Positions 18,243-27,117 of a DNA stretch of 64,000 nt are shown here, one piece after another. The position numbers were made by a program, and so were the translations under genes. Numbering within the stretch: position 1 is the stretch's first letter; the number at the start of each line of letters is the position of its first letter. A model generated the notes under the pieces. That model ran no database searches and had not been told where the DNA came from. It worked only from the letters and a program-made list of their open reading frames with translations. The stretch comes from Hymenobacter negativus. Its GTDB lineage: Bacteria; Bacteroidota; Bacteroidia; Cytophagales; Hymenobacteraceae. The stretch is taken from the NCBI RefSeq assembly GCF_016056375.1, contig NZ_JAEDAE010000007.1, forward strand, positions 62,001 to 126,000. Reading direction: 5' to 3'.

Positions 18243-18823
18243 CGCAGTGAGCTTGAAAATGTGGCTTAAATATAATAATATCTTCGGATATTCATTTGCT
18301 GTTTTCTGCAATAAGTTTTTTTGGAGAAAAAATAGTGGCTTGCGGTGAATGCAGGGCCTTTAGTTCAGCGCGTCATGCCCCTTGCCCGGCGTGCGCAACC
18401 GGCCGACGGCGCCGTCGCGCCGTCGGCCAGCGAGGGGATAGCCTGGCCGGCCAGCACCGACGGTGACGGAGCGGGCAGCCTTCGGTATCGTGTAATAGCG
18501 GAAATTGATTTAAAACAAAACCAATATCACCATATTGGCAGCAAGGACATGGTTACCCAATAATTGATATTAATAATCATAATATGCTGCAATTGACTCG
18601 TTTTGTACTAATTTATCCAATGTGATTTTATAAATAGAAAATTCTAATAATAGGCTTTTTCCGCGAACGGCTGAACCAAAATAAAATGGGAAAAGTTAGG
18701 CTCCCAAGTATCGGATATAGTATAGTTCCGATGCTGGGTTCGAGTGCTTGCCCATTAAATAACTATATGTTTCACTATGCTGCTCCCTTGCCGGGGCGGC
18801 GTAAACCCCTAAAAGTTGTTTGC
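18243..18823. other. AT-rich divergent intergenic region
   Basis: It separates the minus-strand aminotransferase from the plus-strand lipoprotein and should contain both promoters. A GC-rich island at about 18350-18480 holds a perfect hairpin (18401-18428). A plus frame of 72 codons here has no protein-like character. No other feature was recognised. Confidence 0.6.
18401..18428. repeat. Perfect 11-base GC-rich hairpin
   Basis: GGCCGACGGCG at 18401-18411 is exactly inverted at 18418-18428 around loop CCGTCG. There is no T-run. Its role is unknown. Confidence 0.6.
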
Positions 18824-19321
18824 ATGAAAAAAATGCCCCTGTTCCTGGGTGTGGCCTTCGCCGCGCTGACCTTAGCCTCCTGCGAAAAAGAGCTCGAGCA
18901 AGTAAATAGCTCCCCTTCATCTGCCTCCGCTGCATCGACACTGGCCAAACCTGACTTGCTCACAACCGGCAACTGGCGCCAGACCGGCCTGACCGTGACC
19001 GCCGCCGGTGAAGGCACGGCCCCGGCCGCAACTTCCGACCTGTTTGCCCAAGCCAAACCGTCTATGCTGGTGCAGAGCGCCGTGTATAAGTCGGACGGCA
19101 CCTACACGCTGCTGCGTGGCCCGCGCCCCGGCAAGCAAACCGCCGAGCCCGTGAGCGGTACCTGGCGTCTGACGGCTTCGGCCGACTCGCTCATCCTCAC
19201 CCAGGCCGACCACACCCGTCGCTTCGCCGTGGCCGAGCTGACGGCCACCACGCTGCGCCTTACCCACTCCGAAGGCGCTGCCGGCAAAGGCTCGGTGTAC
19301 ACTTCGGTGTTCTCGCGCTAA
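18824..19321 (+). CDS. Small lipoprotein, lipocalin-like domain
   Basis: A 165-residue protein starts at ATG 18824 with signal MKKMPLFLGVAFAALTLASC, a lipoprotein box with Cys. The mature part reads like a Bacteroidota lipocalin-like domain: TTGNWRQTGLTV at its start, YKSDGTYTLLRG in the middle, and SGTWRLTASADSLIL then ELTATTLRLTHS near the end. These domains form small barrels in envelope lipoproteins of mostly unknown role. The open frame extends upstream to 18686, but that part is AT-rich and without sense. A strong terminator follows. No neighbour points to a function. Confidence 0.8.
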   Translation: MKKMPLFLGVAFAALTLASCEKELEQVNSSPSSASAASTLAKPDLLTTGNWRQTGLTVTAAGEGTAPAATSDLFAQAKPSMLVQSAVYKSDGTYTLLRGPRPGKQTAEPVSGTWRLTASADSLILTQADHTRRFAVAELTATTLRLTHSEGAAGKGSVYTSVFSR

Positions 19322-19347
19322 GCGCACCATTTTTCCTGGGCATGCTG

Positions 19348-19383
19348 CACCGCCCGGCCACCATGGCCGGGCGGTGTTTTTTT
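19348..19383 (+). terminator. Strong intrinsic terminator after the lipocalin-like gene
   Basis: A perfect 13-base stem CACCGCCCGGCCA/TGGCCGGGCGGTG with loop CCA is followed by seven T residues. The convergent BLUF gene ends 23 bases further on. Confidence 0.95.
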
Positions 19384-19405
19384 GGCCCCTGGCCAAGCGC
19401 CGGGC

Positions 19406-19870
19406 TTAGCGCCGGCTGCCAATCATGCTCTCGGCCAGGGGGCTGTCGTCGTAGCCCGCCGTAAAATCCAGCAGCAGGTGCTTCAACTCGGGCGGAGCCT
19501 GGACCAGGTTGCTCACCCGGAAGTAGGCCGCGCTGGGGGCCAGGTAGCCCGGCGGCGCCAGCAAGCCGGTTCCGGAGCGAAAACTCATGCTCCAGTCCGG
19601 GAACAGCTGCGCGGTGCCGGGGCCTTCGCTCAGCACCACCAGGTGCTCATGGCGCGGGTCGGCGGCAATGCGGTCGTAGTACAGGTGCTGCACGGTGCCT
19701 TTTTCCCCTTCCAGCAGCTGGAGGAACTGGCCATTGGGCGCGTGGAGCAGGATGCCAGTAATGCCCCGGGCCGCATTGTAAGCGCGCGATTTCTGCAGCA
19801 GCTCCAGCAGCTCCGGCAAACTGAAGTTGGCAAGGGCCTGGCTTTGGTATAAGAGGTGATACAAGCCCAT
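19406..19870 (-). CDS. BLUF-domain blue-light sensor
   Basis: A 154-residue single-domain BLUF protein binding FAD. Against PixD/Slr1694 the signature residues are in place: Tyr8 in LYHLLYQ, Asn32 in AYNAARGITG, the flavin-contacting Gln51 in GQFLQLLEG, and the Trp-x-Met motif in PDWSMSF. ATG 19870 gives a canonical N-terminus; the frame runs open to 20242 but that region is AT-rich and not protein-like. Short BLUF proteins act by light-dependent contact with a partner protein, which is not identifiable here. The gene is divergent from the EPS initiating glycosyltransferase across a 636-base gap, so light control of EPS or attachment is a reasonable but untested idea. Confidence 0.93.
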   Translation of the reverse strand: MGLYHLLYQSQALANFSLPELLELLQKSRAYNAARGITGILLHAPNGQFLQLLEGEKGTVQHLYYDRIAADPRHEHLVVLSEGPGTAQLFPDWSMSFRSGTGLLAPPGYLAPSAAYFRVSNLVQAPPELKHLLLDFTAGYDDSPLAESMIGSRR

Positions 19871-20506
19871 GACAGGGAAGCTGCTGATACCGCGGCGGCG
19901 GCTGTAACAAATGCGAACGAGAGGCTTACCTATGATACTGCTGTGGGCAACTGCTGGCCGTGGTGATGCGGAAAGCCGTCGGCAACCCGTGGTGCCAACG
20001 TGAGCCGGATTGGTGCATACTGCGGCCGGAGTGGAAGGTTCACAGATACTTAAGCTTGCAAAGAGCTCAAATGTACATATAATTTTAATGATTACATATT
20101 GCATATTAATTTGATTCAAAAAATAGGGATATACTATATAATAGCAGGGGAGGCAAAGGTTCGGCGTCGGCAACGCCTCGCTGAAACCATCGGTGACCCC
20201 TCGGGGCAGTGAAGCGGGAAGCCGGTGGCAGGCCCGCGGCAACAGCCTTCTCTATACGCACTTATGGTAGACGATATTGATGCAGAATTTAATATATTAA
20301 ATAATGAATATTAAAAACTTCAATTGCTTGTGATTCAATCACAAGGCTTCGCAACGTATATGACTATTTATGTAAACAAAATAACGTGAAAAATATTTAG
20401 TCATATTAAATATTGATAATTAAATATTAAATCTATACCTTACTTCCATATTCATCCCGGAGCAAGTGTTTATCGGGGCAGTTAGCAACTTGTTACTTCC
20501 TGAGCT
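19871..20506. other. AT-rich divergent region between BLUF gene and EPS locus
   Basis: No convincing gene is present. The right part is very AT-rich and carries a candidate promoter for the EPS genes. A GC-richer patch around 20150-20260 shows no recognisable feature. Confidence 0.6.
20413..20443 (+). promoter_or_regulatory. Candidate Bacteroidota-type promoter for the EPS operon
   Basis: TTG at 20413-20415 is followed after 20 bases by TACCTTAC at 20436-20443, which matches six of eight positions of the TAnnTTTG -7 element with the expected spacing. The start codon of the next gene is about 65 bases downstream. The match is by eye only. Confidence 0.35.
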
Positions 20507-21904
20507 ATGGAGCGTTACGTACGGTACTCGGATACTTCACGCTTTATTCTGCTGGCAGTGGACGGTGGCCTTATCTGGCTGGCCTTTCACATGGCCGAGT
20601 TTGTGGTGTGGCACTCGTGGTCGATGAAAGGCGAGACGCCCTTTTTCATCATCACGTTTGCATTGCTGTGGTGGCTGCTCTCGCGGCAGTACGCCAACGT
20701 GTACCGGCTCGACCGGCGCATTTCGTATGGCGAGAAGCTGCGGCACCTGCTCACGGCTTTCCTGCTGCACGGCGTGCTGGTGGTGGGCACGGTGGTGGCA
20801 CTGCGCCTCAACTACCTCTCCACGCGCTACCTGTTGGCGGTTTATGGCTTTGCGGTGGCGGGCGTGGTGGTGGGCCGGTTTGCGGTCACGTTCTGCTACC
20901 GCGCTTGGCTGCGGTATTTCGCCCGCGTGCACAACCGTTTTGTGATAGTGGGGGCCAGCCAGAGCGGACAAGAGTTGTACCACGCCCTCACGGCCGATGA
21001 TTCAGGCACGTACCAGTTCAAGGGCTTTTTTACGGATGAGGCACTGCCCACCAACCTGCGCGGCCTGCGGCGCGGCGCCGTGGCCGACCTGATGAACTAC
21101 TGCCTGAGCACGCCGGTGGATGAAATCTACTTCGCGCTGCCGCTCGATAGGCACGACTTGATTGAGGAACTCTCGCGCTTCGCGGAAGACCATTTCCTGG
21201 CCTTTCGCATCGTGCCCGACTATAATGGCACGGTGGGTAAGGACGTGGGCGTGTATTTCCACGACCACCTGCCCATTCTCACGGTGCGGCAGGAGCCGTT
21301 GGGCTTCCGCACCAACCAGGTGCTGAAGCGGGTGTTTGACCTGGGGTTTTCGCTGCTGGTGATTCTGGGGCTGTTTCCCATCATTCTGCCGGTGCTGGCG
21401 CTGCTCATTAAGCTCGATTCACCGGGTCCGGTGTTTTTCAAGCAAATGCGGCCGGGCAAGCGCAACAAGCTATTCCCGTGCTACAAGCTGCGCACCATGC
21501 GCGCCGACCACCGCCAGACCGAGCTGCAGGCCACCAAGGCCGACCCCCGGGTGACGCGCGTGGGCAAGTACCTACGCAAGTATAATCTGGACGAGCTGCC
21601 GCAGTTTTTTAACGTGCTGCTGGGGCATATGTCAGTGGTGGGGCCGCGGCCCAACATGGTGTCGCAGCTGGAGGAATACTCCAAACGCAGCCGCACCTAC
21701 CAGCTGCGCCACGCCGTGACGCCCGGCATCACGGGCTACGCACAGGTGAACGGCTTCCGGGGCGAAACCCGCGCCCCCAACGCCATGGAAAAGCGCGTGG
21801 AATACGACCTGAAATACGTGCAGAACTGGTCGTTTGGGCTGGATTTGCAAATCATCGGCAAGACCGTGCGGAACATGGTGCGCGGCGAGGAGAATGCTTA
21901 TTGA
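20507..21904 (+). CDS. Undecaprenyl-phosphate sugar phosphotransferase (WcaJ-type initiating enzyme)
   Basis: This 465-residue polyprenyl glycosylphosphotransferase transfers a sugar-1-phosphate to undecaprenyl phosphate, the first membrane step of EPS repeat-unit synthesis. The N-terminal half has several membrane segments and a CoA-binding-like Rossmann region ([16 protein letters not shown]). The C-terminal catalytic domain shows [30 protein letters not shown], the YKLRTM motif, [15 protein letters not shown] and SVVGPRPNM, then [11 protein letters not shown]. It is the first gene of the plus-strand EPS block. The usual sugar is glucose or galactose, but specificity cannot be read. Confidence 0.95.
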   Translation: MERYVRYSDTSRFILLAVDGGLIWLAFHMAEFVVWHSWSMKGETPFFIITFALLWWLLSRQYANVYRLDRRISYGEKLRHLLTAFLLHGVLVVGTVVALRLNYLSTRYLLAVYGFAVAGVVVGRFAVTFCYRAWLRYFARVHNRFVIVGASQSGQELYHALTADDSGTYQFKGFFTDEALPTNLRGLRRGAVADLMNYCLSTPVDEIYFALPLDRHDLIEELSRFAEDHFLAFRIVPDYNGTVGKDVGVYFHDHLPILTVRQEPLGFRTNQVLKRVFDLGFSLLVILGLFPIILPVLALLIKLDSPGPVFFKQMRPGKRNKLFPCYKLRTMRADHRQTELQATKADPRVTRVGKYLRKYNLDELPQFFNVLLGHMSVVGPRPNMVSQLEEYSKRSRTYQLRHAVTPGITGYAQVNGFRGETRAPNAMEKRVEYDLKYVQNWSFGLDLQIIGKTVRNMVRGEENAY

Positions 21905-21919
21905 GGTAGGATGGCGGAG

Positions 21920-21976
21920 TGGTGCATGAGTGGATTGTCCAGGCTTATAAACCCTCAATTCCCCACGCATCCACCA
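21920..21976. repeat. Imperfect inverted repeat between EPS genes
   Basis: TGGTGCATGAGTGGATTG (21920-21937) is approximately inverted in CAATTCCCCACGCATCCACC (21956-21975). Further copies of the CCACCAA word follow to about 21986. It lies in the 122-base gap between the first two EPS genes and resembles dispersed intergenic repeats. Confidence 0.5.
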
Positions 21977-22026
21977 ATCCACCAACCCGCTAATTCATCA
22001 ACTCACCAAGCCAACCCAAGCCTGCT

Positions 22027-22797
22027 ATGCTACCCAAACACGCTGTTCTGCACGCCAATATCTCGACGGGGCGCACCGCTGATTTCGTCGATACCATTCT
22101 AGGATTGGGCGCGGCGCGGGCGTCGGCCTACGTGTGCTTTGCCAACGTGCACATGCTAGTGGAAGCCGAGCGCAACGCCGAGTTCCGGCAGATTGTGAAC
22201 AACGCGGCCGTGGCCGCACCTGACGGCAGCCCGGTGGCGGCGGCGGTGCGCTGGTTCCGGGGCCCGGCCCAGGAGCGGATGGCGGGCATGGACCTGCTGC
22301 CCGAGCTGCTGCGCCACGCCGCCGAGCGCGGCCAGTCGGTGTACTTCTACGGCACCACCGACGAGGTGCTGCAGGCCATGGTGTGGCGCGCACGCTGGGA
22401 ACTGCCCGCGTTGCGAATAGTGGGGGCCTATGCGCCGCCGTTCCGCCCGCTGACGGACGAAGAGGACGCTGAAGAAGTAGCCGCCATTAATGCGGCCGAC
22501 CCGGATTTGCTGTTTGTGGCGCTGGGCTGCCCGCGCCAGGAGCGTTGGATGGCGGCCCACCAGGGGCGCATCCGGGCGTGCATGCTGGGGGTGGGGCAGG
22601 CCTTCCGGGTGTATGCCGGCCTGGAGCCGCGCCTGCCGGCGTGGGCCCGCAAGCTGTGGCTGGAATGGGCCTTCCGGCTGTGGCAGGAGCCGCGCCGCCT
22701 GGCCCGCCGCTACTTCGTCACCAACACCCGCTTTGTGTACCTGATGGCCCGCGCCACGCTCGAAAACCTGGCCGGCTGGTTGCCTGCCGTGGCCTGA
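22027..22797 (+). CDS. WecG/TagA/CpsF family glycosyltransferase
   Basis: A 256-residue GT26 family enzyme. Motifs seen are NVHMLVEAERNAEF, AAPDGSPV with the catalytic Asp, and FVALGCPRQERWM near residues 158-170. Family members transfer N-acetylmannosamine-type or glucosyl units to a polyprenyl-linked acceptor at the inner face of the membrane. It follows the initiating enzyme, so it likely adds the second sugar of the repeat unit. The C-terminal basic helix (WLEWAFRLWQEPRRLARRY) is typical of membrane-associated members. Confidence 0.93.
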   Translation: MLPKHAVLHANISTGRTADFVDTILGLGAARASAYVCFANVHMLVEAERNAEFRQIVNNAAVAAPDGSPVAAAVRWFRGPAQERMAGMDLLPELLRHAAERGQSVYFYGTTDEVLQAMVWRARWELPALRIVGAYAPPFRPLTDEEDAEEVAAINAADPDLLFVALGCPRQERWMAAHQGRIRACMLGVGQAFRVYAGLEPRLPAWARKLWLEWAFRLWQEPRRLARRYFVTNTRFVYLMARATLENLAGWLPAVA

Positions 22798-22839
22798 ACG
22801 AGCCGCTTTTAGTCGATTTCATCCCCAACCTTTTTTCAC

Positions 22840-23733
22840 ATGAAAGCAGTGATACTAGCGGGCGGCTACGGCACCCGAATCAGCGAGGAAAGCGGCGTGC
22901 GGCCCAAGCCCATGGTCGAAATCGGTGGCAAGCCCATTCTGTGGCACATCATGAAGATTTACGCCCACCACGGCATCACCGATTTCGTGATTTGCTGCGG
23001 CTACAAGGGCCACATGATTAAGCAGTATTTCTCCGATTATTTCCTGCTGAACTCGGACGTGACCTTCCGGATGGACCGCAACGAGATGCAGATTCATCGC
23101 AACAACGCCGAGCCCTGGACCGTGACGCTGGTGGACACCGGCCTGGAAACCATGACCGGCGGCCGCCTGCGGCGCGTGCAGAAGTACCTTGATAACGAGA
23201 CGTTTTGCCTGACCTACGGCGACGGCGTGAGCAACGTCGACATCGCGGCCAGCATTGATTACCACCGGGCACAGGGCGTGCTGGCCACGCTCACGGCGGT
23301 GCGGCAGCCGGGCCGTTTCGGGGTGTTCAACCTCGGCGACGGCGACAGCCACGTGAGCAACTTCATGGAGAAGCCCGAGGGCGGCGAAACGCCCTGGATT
23401 AACGGCGGCTTTTTCGTGCTGGAGCCGGGCATCTTCGACTACCTCGACCACGACCAGACCGTGTGGGAAAAGGCTCCACTGGAGCAGCTGGCCGCCGCCG
23501 GCCAGCTGGCCGCCTACCGCCACGCCGGCTTCTGGCAGCCCATGGACACGCTGCGCGACCGCAACATGCTGGAGGAGCTGTGGCAGTCTGGCAAGGCCGA
23601 GTGGAAGCTCTGGGACCAGGCCCCCGCTGCTACTGTGACTGCGCCCGTGCTCGAAACCATTCTGGCCGCGCCGCTGGCCGAACCGGCCGGGCGTGGCCGG
23701 GCGGCGACCACCAAAATGATGCCCAGCGACTAA
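22840..23733 (+). CDS. rfbF: Glucose-1-phosphate cytidylyltransferase
   Basis: This enzyme makes CDP-glucose from CTP and glucose-1-phosphate, the entry to CDP-6-deoxyhexose and related sugars. The N-terminus [18 protein letters not shown] is the nucleotidyltransferase signature, followed by [18 protein letters not shown] and [11 protein letters not shown] with the metal-binding Asp residues. The conserved core ends near residue 257 (WKLWD). A further 40 or so residues rich in Ala/Thr/Pro extend beyond the usual family length. The next genes encode an SDR and a 3,5-epimerase, consistent with a nucleotide-sugar pathway. Confidence 0.95.
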   Translation: MKAVILAGGYGTRISEESGVRPKPMVEIGGKPILWHIMKIYAHHGITDFVICCGYKGHMIKQYFSDYFLLNSDVTFRMDRNEMQIHRNNAEPWTVTLVDTGLETMTGGRLRRVQKYLDNETFCLTYGDGVSNVDIAASIDYHRAQGVLATLTAVRQPGRFGVFNLGDGDSHVSNFMEKPEGGETPWINGGFFVLEPGIFDYLDHDQTVWEKAPLEQLAAAGQLAAYRHAGFWQPMDTLRDRNMLEELWQSGKAEWKLWDQAPAATVTAPVLETILAAPLAEPAGRGRAATTKMMPSD

Positions 23734-23897
23734 ACACACCGACCACGAACGCCGTGCTGAGCGCCGCTGGCGCATTGCCGCAGTTCCGCTGAGATAGAAC
23801 GGAGCCCCTTCCCACGGCCGCGATGGGTTGGCGCACCCGGCACGGCATTCTGGCGGGTCGATGGCTGTAAGATGCTTCACTTCTAATGGATTACCTT

Positions 23898-25007
23898 ATG
23901 AAACCCTCTCGCATTCTCATCACCGGCAACATGGGCTACGTGGGGCCCGGCGTGGTGCGCTACCTCCGACAGACCTACCCCAACGCCGAACTGATTGGCT
24001 ACGACATGGGCTTTTTTGCCCACTGCCTCACCGGGGCCACCCGTTTGCCCGAGTCGCGGCTCGACCGCCAGGTATTTGGCGACGTGCGCACGCTGCCCTC
24101 GGGCCTGCTGGCTGGCGTGGACGCCGTGGTGCACCTGGCCGCCATTTCCAACGACCCCATGGGCACGGCCTACGAGGACGTGACGATGGACGTGAACTAC
24201 CGCGCGGGCATTGCCCTGGCCAAACGCGCCAAAACCTACGGCGTGAAAAGCTTCGTGTTTGCCAGCTCGTGCAGCATGTACGGGCTGGGCGGCGAAGACG
24301 CCAAAACCGAAACTTCCAACCTGAACCCCCTCACGGCTTACGCCCGCTCAAAGGTGGCCAGCGAGCGCGACCTGGCCCCCCTGGCCGATGAAAACTTCCG
24401 GGTGACCTGCCTGCGCTTCGCCACGGCCTGCGGCTGGAGCGACCGCCTGCGCCTCGACCTGGTGCTGAACGACTTCGTGGCCGGGGCGGTAGCTACCGGC
24501 GAAATCAGCATCCTGAGCGACGGCACGCCCTGGCGGCCCCTCATCCATGTGCTGGACATGGCCCGCGCCATCGGCTGGGCTGTGACGCGCGAGGCCGGCA
24601 ACGGCGGCGCTTTCGTGGCCGTGAATGCCGGGGCCAACAGCTGGAACTACCGGGTGCGTGAGCTGGCCGAAGCCGTGGCCGCCGCCATTCCCGGCACCCA
24701 GGTGCGCCTCAACCCCGACGCCGCCCCCGACCTGCGCTCGTACCGCGTCGATTTCAGCCTTTTTCGCCGCCTCGCGCCCGACCACCAGCCCATCCACACC
24801 CTGGCCGATACCATTGGCGAGCTGCAGCGCAAGCTGGTAGAAATGGGCTTCCGCGACCCCAATTTCCGCGCTTCCCGCCTGATGCGGCTGCGCGTGCTGG
24901 CCGCCCTGCGCGAGCAGGACGAGCTGACCGAAGACCTGACCTGGGCCGCTGGTCCGGCCAAGGCCGCCGTGCCGCCGCTGTACCGGCCGGAGCTGGTAGT
25001 AATGTAA
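23898..25007 (+). CDS. NAD-dependent epimerase/dehydratase (SDR), nucleotide-sugar
   Basis: An extended SDR of 369 residues. The NAD-binding motif is ITGNMGYVGPG, with AAISNDP as the second cofactor motif. The active site is SSCSMYG plus YARSK, so the Ser/Tyr/Lys triad is complete. ATG 23898 is preferred; ATG 23886 adds four residues. It follows rfbF, so a CDP-sugar substrate is likely, but it lacks obvious similarity to the standard CDP-glucose 4,6-dehydratase by eye. It may be a 4,6-dehydratase variant, an epimerase or a reductase. Confidence 0.88.
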   Translation: MKPSRILITGNMGYVGPGVVRYLRQTYPNAELIGYDMGFFAHCLTGATRLPESRLDRQVFGDVRTLPSGLLAGVDAVVHLAAISNDPMGTAYEDVTMDVNYRAGIALAKRAKTYGVKSFVFASSCSMYGLGGEDAKTETSNLNPLTAYARSKVASERDLAPLADENFRVTCLRFATACGWSDRLRLDLVLNDFVAGAVATGEISILSDGTPWRPLIHVLDMARAIGWAVTREAGNGGAFVAVNAGANSWNYRVRELAEAVAAAIPGTQVRLNPDAAPDLRSYRVDFSLFRRLAPDHQPIHTLADTIGELQRKLVEMGFRDPNFRASRLMRLRVLAALREQDELTEDLTWAAGPAKAAVPPLYRPELVVM

Positions 25008-25013
25008 ACGAGC

Positions 25014-25039
25014 TAGGGGCGGGGTTTGCCCCCGCCCTA
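25014..25039. repeat. GC-rich hairpin between SDR and 3,5-epimerase genes
   Basis: TAGGGGCGGGG, TTTG and CCCCGCCCTA form a strong stem-loop seven bases after the stop codon. There is no T-run. It may stabilise or attenuate the operon transcript, or be a dispersed repeat. Confidence 0.5.
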
Positions 25040-25112
25040 CACCTACCGATTACTAGGCTGCTCCAATTGGTATGGCCACCAAAAAATAACTCTACACCTT
25101 CTCTGTAATGCG

Positions 25113-25664
25113 ATGAAATTTACCGAAACTGCCCTTGCAGGGGCCTTCATTATCGACGTGGACCGGCTGAGCGATGAACGCGGCTTTTTTGCCCGTTCCT
25201 GGTGCGAAGACGAGTTTGCCGCCCACGGCATTGCCATGCCGCCGCAGCAGGCCAACCTGTCGTTTAACCCGCGCCGGGGCACGCTGCGCGGCATGCACTA
25301 CCAGCTGGCCCCCTACGAGGAAACCAAGCTGGTGCGCTGCACGCGGGGTGCCATTCTGGACGTGATAGTGGACCTGCGCGAGGAGTCGCCCACGTTTGGG
25401 AAATGGATAGGAGTGGAGCTGACGGCCAATAACTACCGCATGCTGTTCGTGCCCGGCCGCTTCGCCCACGGCTTTCTCACCCTCGAAGACAACACCGACG
25501 TGTGCTACCAGGTGTCGGCCAAGTACACGCCCGGCGCCGAGCGCGGCCTGCGCTGGAACGACCCCGCCGTCGGCATCCGCTGGCCTTTTCAACCTTTGCT
25601 CATTTCGGCAAAAGACCAGGCGCACCCCGATTTCCAAGGGCTGGCCGTGCCAATGGCAATATAG
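25113..25664 (+). CDS. rfbC: dTDP-4-dehydrorhamnose 3,5-epimerase family protein
   Basis: A 183-residue cupin-type sugar epimerase. Family marks are DERGFFARSW, NPRRGTLRGMHYQ with the catalytic His, VDLREESPTFGKW, LFVPGRFAHGFLTL, and TPGAERGLRWNDP near the C-terminus. ATG 25113 is chosen, since the upstream open frame is not protein-like. In this cluster, after rfbF, its substrate may be a CDP-linked 4-keto sugar instead of a dTDP one; the family is known to vary in nucleotide. It sits 45 bases before the SAF-domain gene. Confidence 0.93.
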   Translation: MKFTETALAGAFIIDVDRLSDERGFFARSWCEDEFAAHGIAMPPQQANLSFNPRRGTLRGMHYQLAPYEETKLVRCTRGAILDVIVDLREESPTFGKWIGVELTANNYRMLFVPGRFAHGFLTLEDNTDVCYQVSAKYTPGAERGLRWNDPAVGIRWPFQPLLISAKDQAHPDFQGLAVPMAI

Positions 25665-25708
25665 CGTGGACGCTGCAACCCTGCTTTTCTCACCTTCCCT
25701 TCTGCATT

Positions 25709-27067
25709 ATGATACTTGTTGACAATGCCCTGAAGAAACGCCAGCAGGCCGGCCAGCCCATTCGGGTGGGCATGGTGGGCGCCGGCTTTATGGGCCGGGG
25801 CGTGGCCCTGCAAATCTGCCGCTACGTGCCCGGCATGGAGCTGGTGGCCATCGCCAACCGCACCATTGAGCAGGCCCGGCGGGCCTACCACGAAGCCGGC
25901 GAACTGGTCACCAGCGAGGTTAGCTCGGTGCACGCGCTGGAAGCTTGCATCCAGCGGGGCGAGCGCGCCATCACCGACGATGCACTGCTGCTGAGCCGCG
26001 CCGAGGGCATCGATGCCATCATTGAGGTGACGGGGGCGGTGGAGCACGGCGCGCGCGTGGTGCTGGAGGCCATCCGGCACGGCAAGCACGTGGTGCTGCT
26101 GAACGCCGAGCTGGACGGCACGGCCGGGGCCATCCTGAAAGTGTATGCCGACCGCGCCGGTGTGGTGTACACCGTGAGCGACGGCGACCAGCCCGGCGTG
26201 ACCCTTAACCTGGCCCGCTTCGTGCTGGGCCTGGGCGTGAAGCCGGTGCTGTGCGGCAACATCAAAGGCCTGCACGACCCCTACCGCAACCCCACCACGC
26301 AGGAGGGCTTTGCGAAGCAGTGGGGCCAGAACCCGAGCATGGTAACGAGCTTCGCCGACGGCAGCAAAATCAGCTTCGAGCAGGCCGTGATTGCCAATGC
26401 GCTGGGCATGGAAGTGGCCCGGCGCGGCATGTACGGCCCCACCGTGGCCCCGGGCACGCCCATCAGCAAGGCCGCAGAGTGGTACCCCACCGAGCGCCTG
26501 CTCGACGGCGGCCCCGGCATAGTGGACTACGTGGTGGGAGCCGAGCCCGGCCCCGGCGTGTTCATCCTGGGCACGCACGACGACCCCATTCAGCAGCACT
26601 ACCTCAAGCTCTACAAGCTGGGGCCGGGGCCGCTGTACTGCTTCTACACACCTTACCACCTGTGCCACTTCGAAACGCCGAATTCGGTGGCGCGGGCGGT
26701 GCTCTTTGGCGATGCCTGCCTGGCGCCCGCCGGGGCCCCCAAGGTGGAGGTGATTACGGCCGCCAAAACCGACCTGCGGGCCGGCGACACGCTCGACGGC
26801 ATCGGCCACTACATGACCTACGGGCTGGCCGAAAACTACGCCACTGCCCGCGCCGAAAACCTGTTGCCCATTGGCGTGGCCGAGGGCTGCCGGCTGCTGC
26901 GCGACATCCCCAAAGACCAGGTGCTGACCTACGACGACGTGGCGCTGCCCCCCGGCCGCCTCATCGACCAGCTGCGCCGCGAGCAGGAAGCTTATTTCAA
27001 CCCGCCCGTGCTGGCGGCCACCACCGCGCCGCTCGTGCCCGCCGATTTTGCGCTGGCCAACCTTTAA
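25709..27067 (+). CDS. Homoserine dehydrogenase-like oxidoreductase with C-terminal SAF domain (COG4091-like)
   Basis: A 452-residue NAD(P)-binding protein. The Rossmann motif is VGMVGAGFMGRGVAL, followed by EVTGAVEHGARVVLEAI and YTVSDGDQPGV. A C-terminal SAF-like segment follows LPIGVAEGCRLLRDIPKD. This architecture matches the predicted homoserine dehydrogenases of COG4091 better than true homoserine dehydrogenase. ATG 25709 is in frame with an open stretch from 25502, which is the tail of rfbC in another frame. It lies between rfbC and an ATP-grasp gene, so a role in making an unusual sugar or its substituent is likely. Its substrate is not known to me. Confidence 0.85.
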   Translation: MILVDNALKKRQQAGQPIRVGMVGAGFMGRGVALQICRYVPGMELVAIANRTIEQARRAYHEAGELVTSEVSSVHALEACIQRGERAITDDALLLSRAEGIDAIIEVTGAVEHGARVVLEAIRHGKHVVLLNAELDGTAGAILKVYADRAGVVYTVSDGDQPGVTLNLARFVLGLGVKPVLCGNIKGLHDPYRNPTTQEGFAKQWGQNPSMVTSFADGSKISFEQAVIANALGMEVARRGMYGPTVAPGTPISKAAEWYPTERLLDGGPGIVDYVVGAEPGPGVFILGTHDDPIQQHYLKLYKLGPGPLYCFYTPYHLCHFETPNSVARAVLFGDACLAPAGAPKVEVITAAKTDLRAGDTLDGIGHYMTYGLAENYATARAENLLPIGVAEGCRLLRDIPKDQVLTYDDVALPPGRLIDQLRREQEAYFNPPVLAATTAPLVPADFALANL

Positions 27068-27117
27068 CTCAGCCCCGACTGCCTTTTTCTTCCTGATTAC
27101 TCCGAAGCCTCGTCGCC

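Noticed and set aside
18345..18563. Plus-strand frame of 72 codons upstream of the lipocalin-like gene
   Set aside because: No signal, domain or codon pattern; it spans a hairpin and AT-rich sequence.
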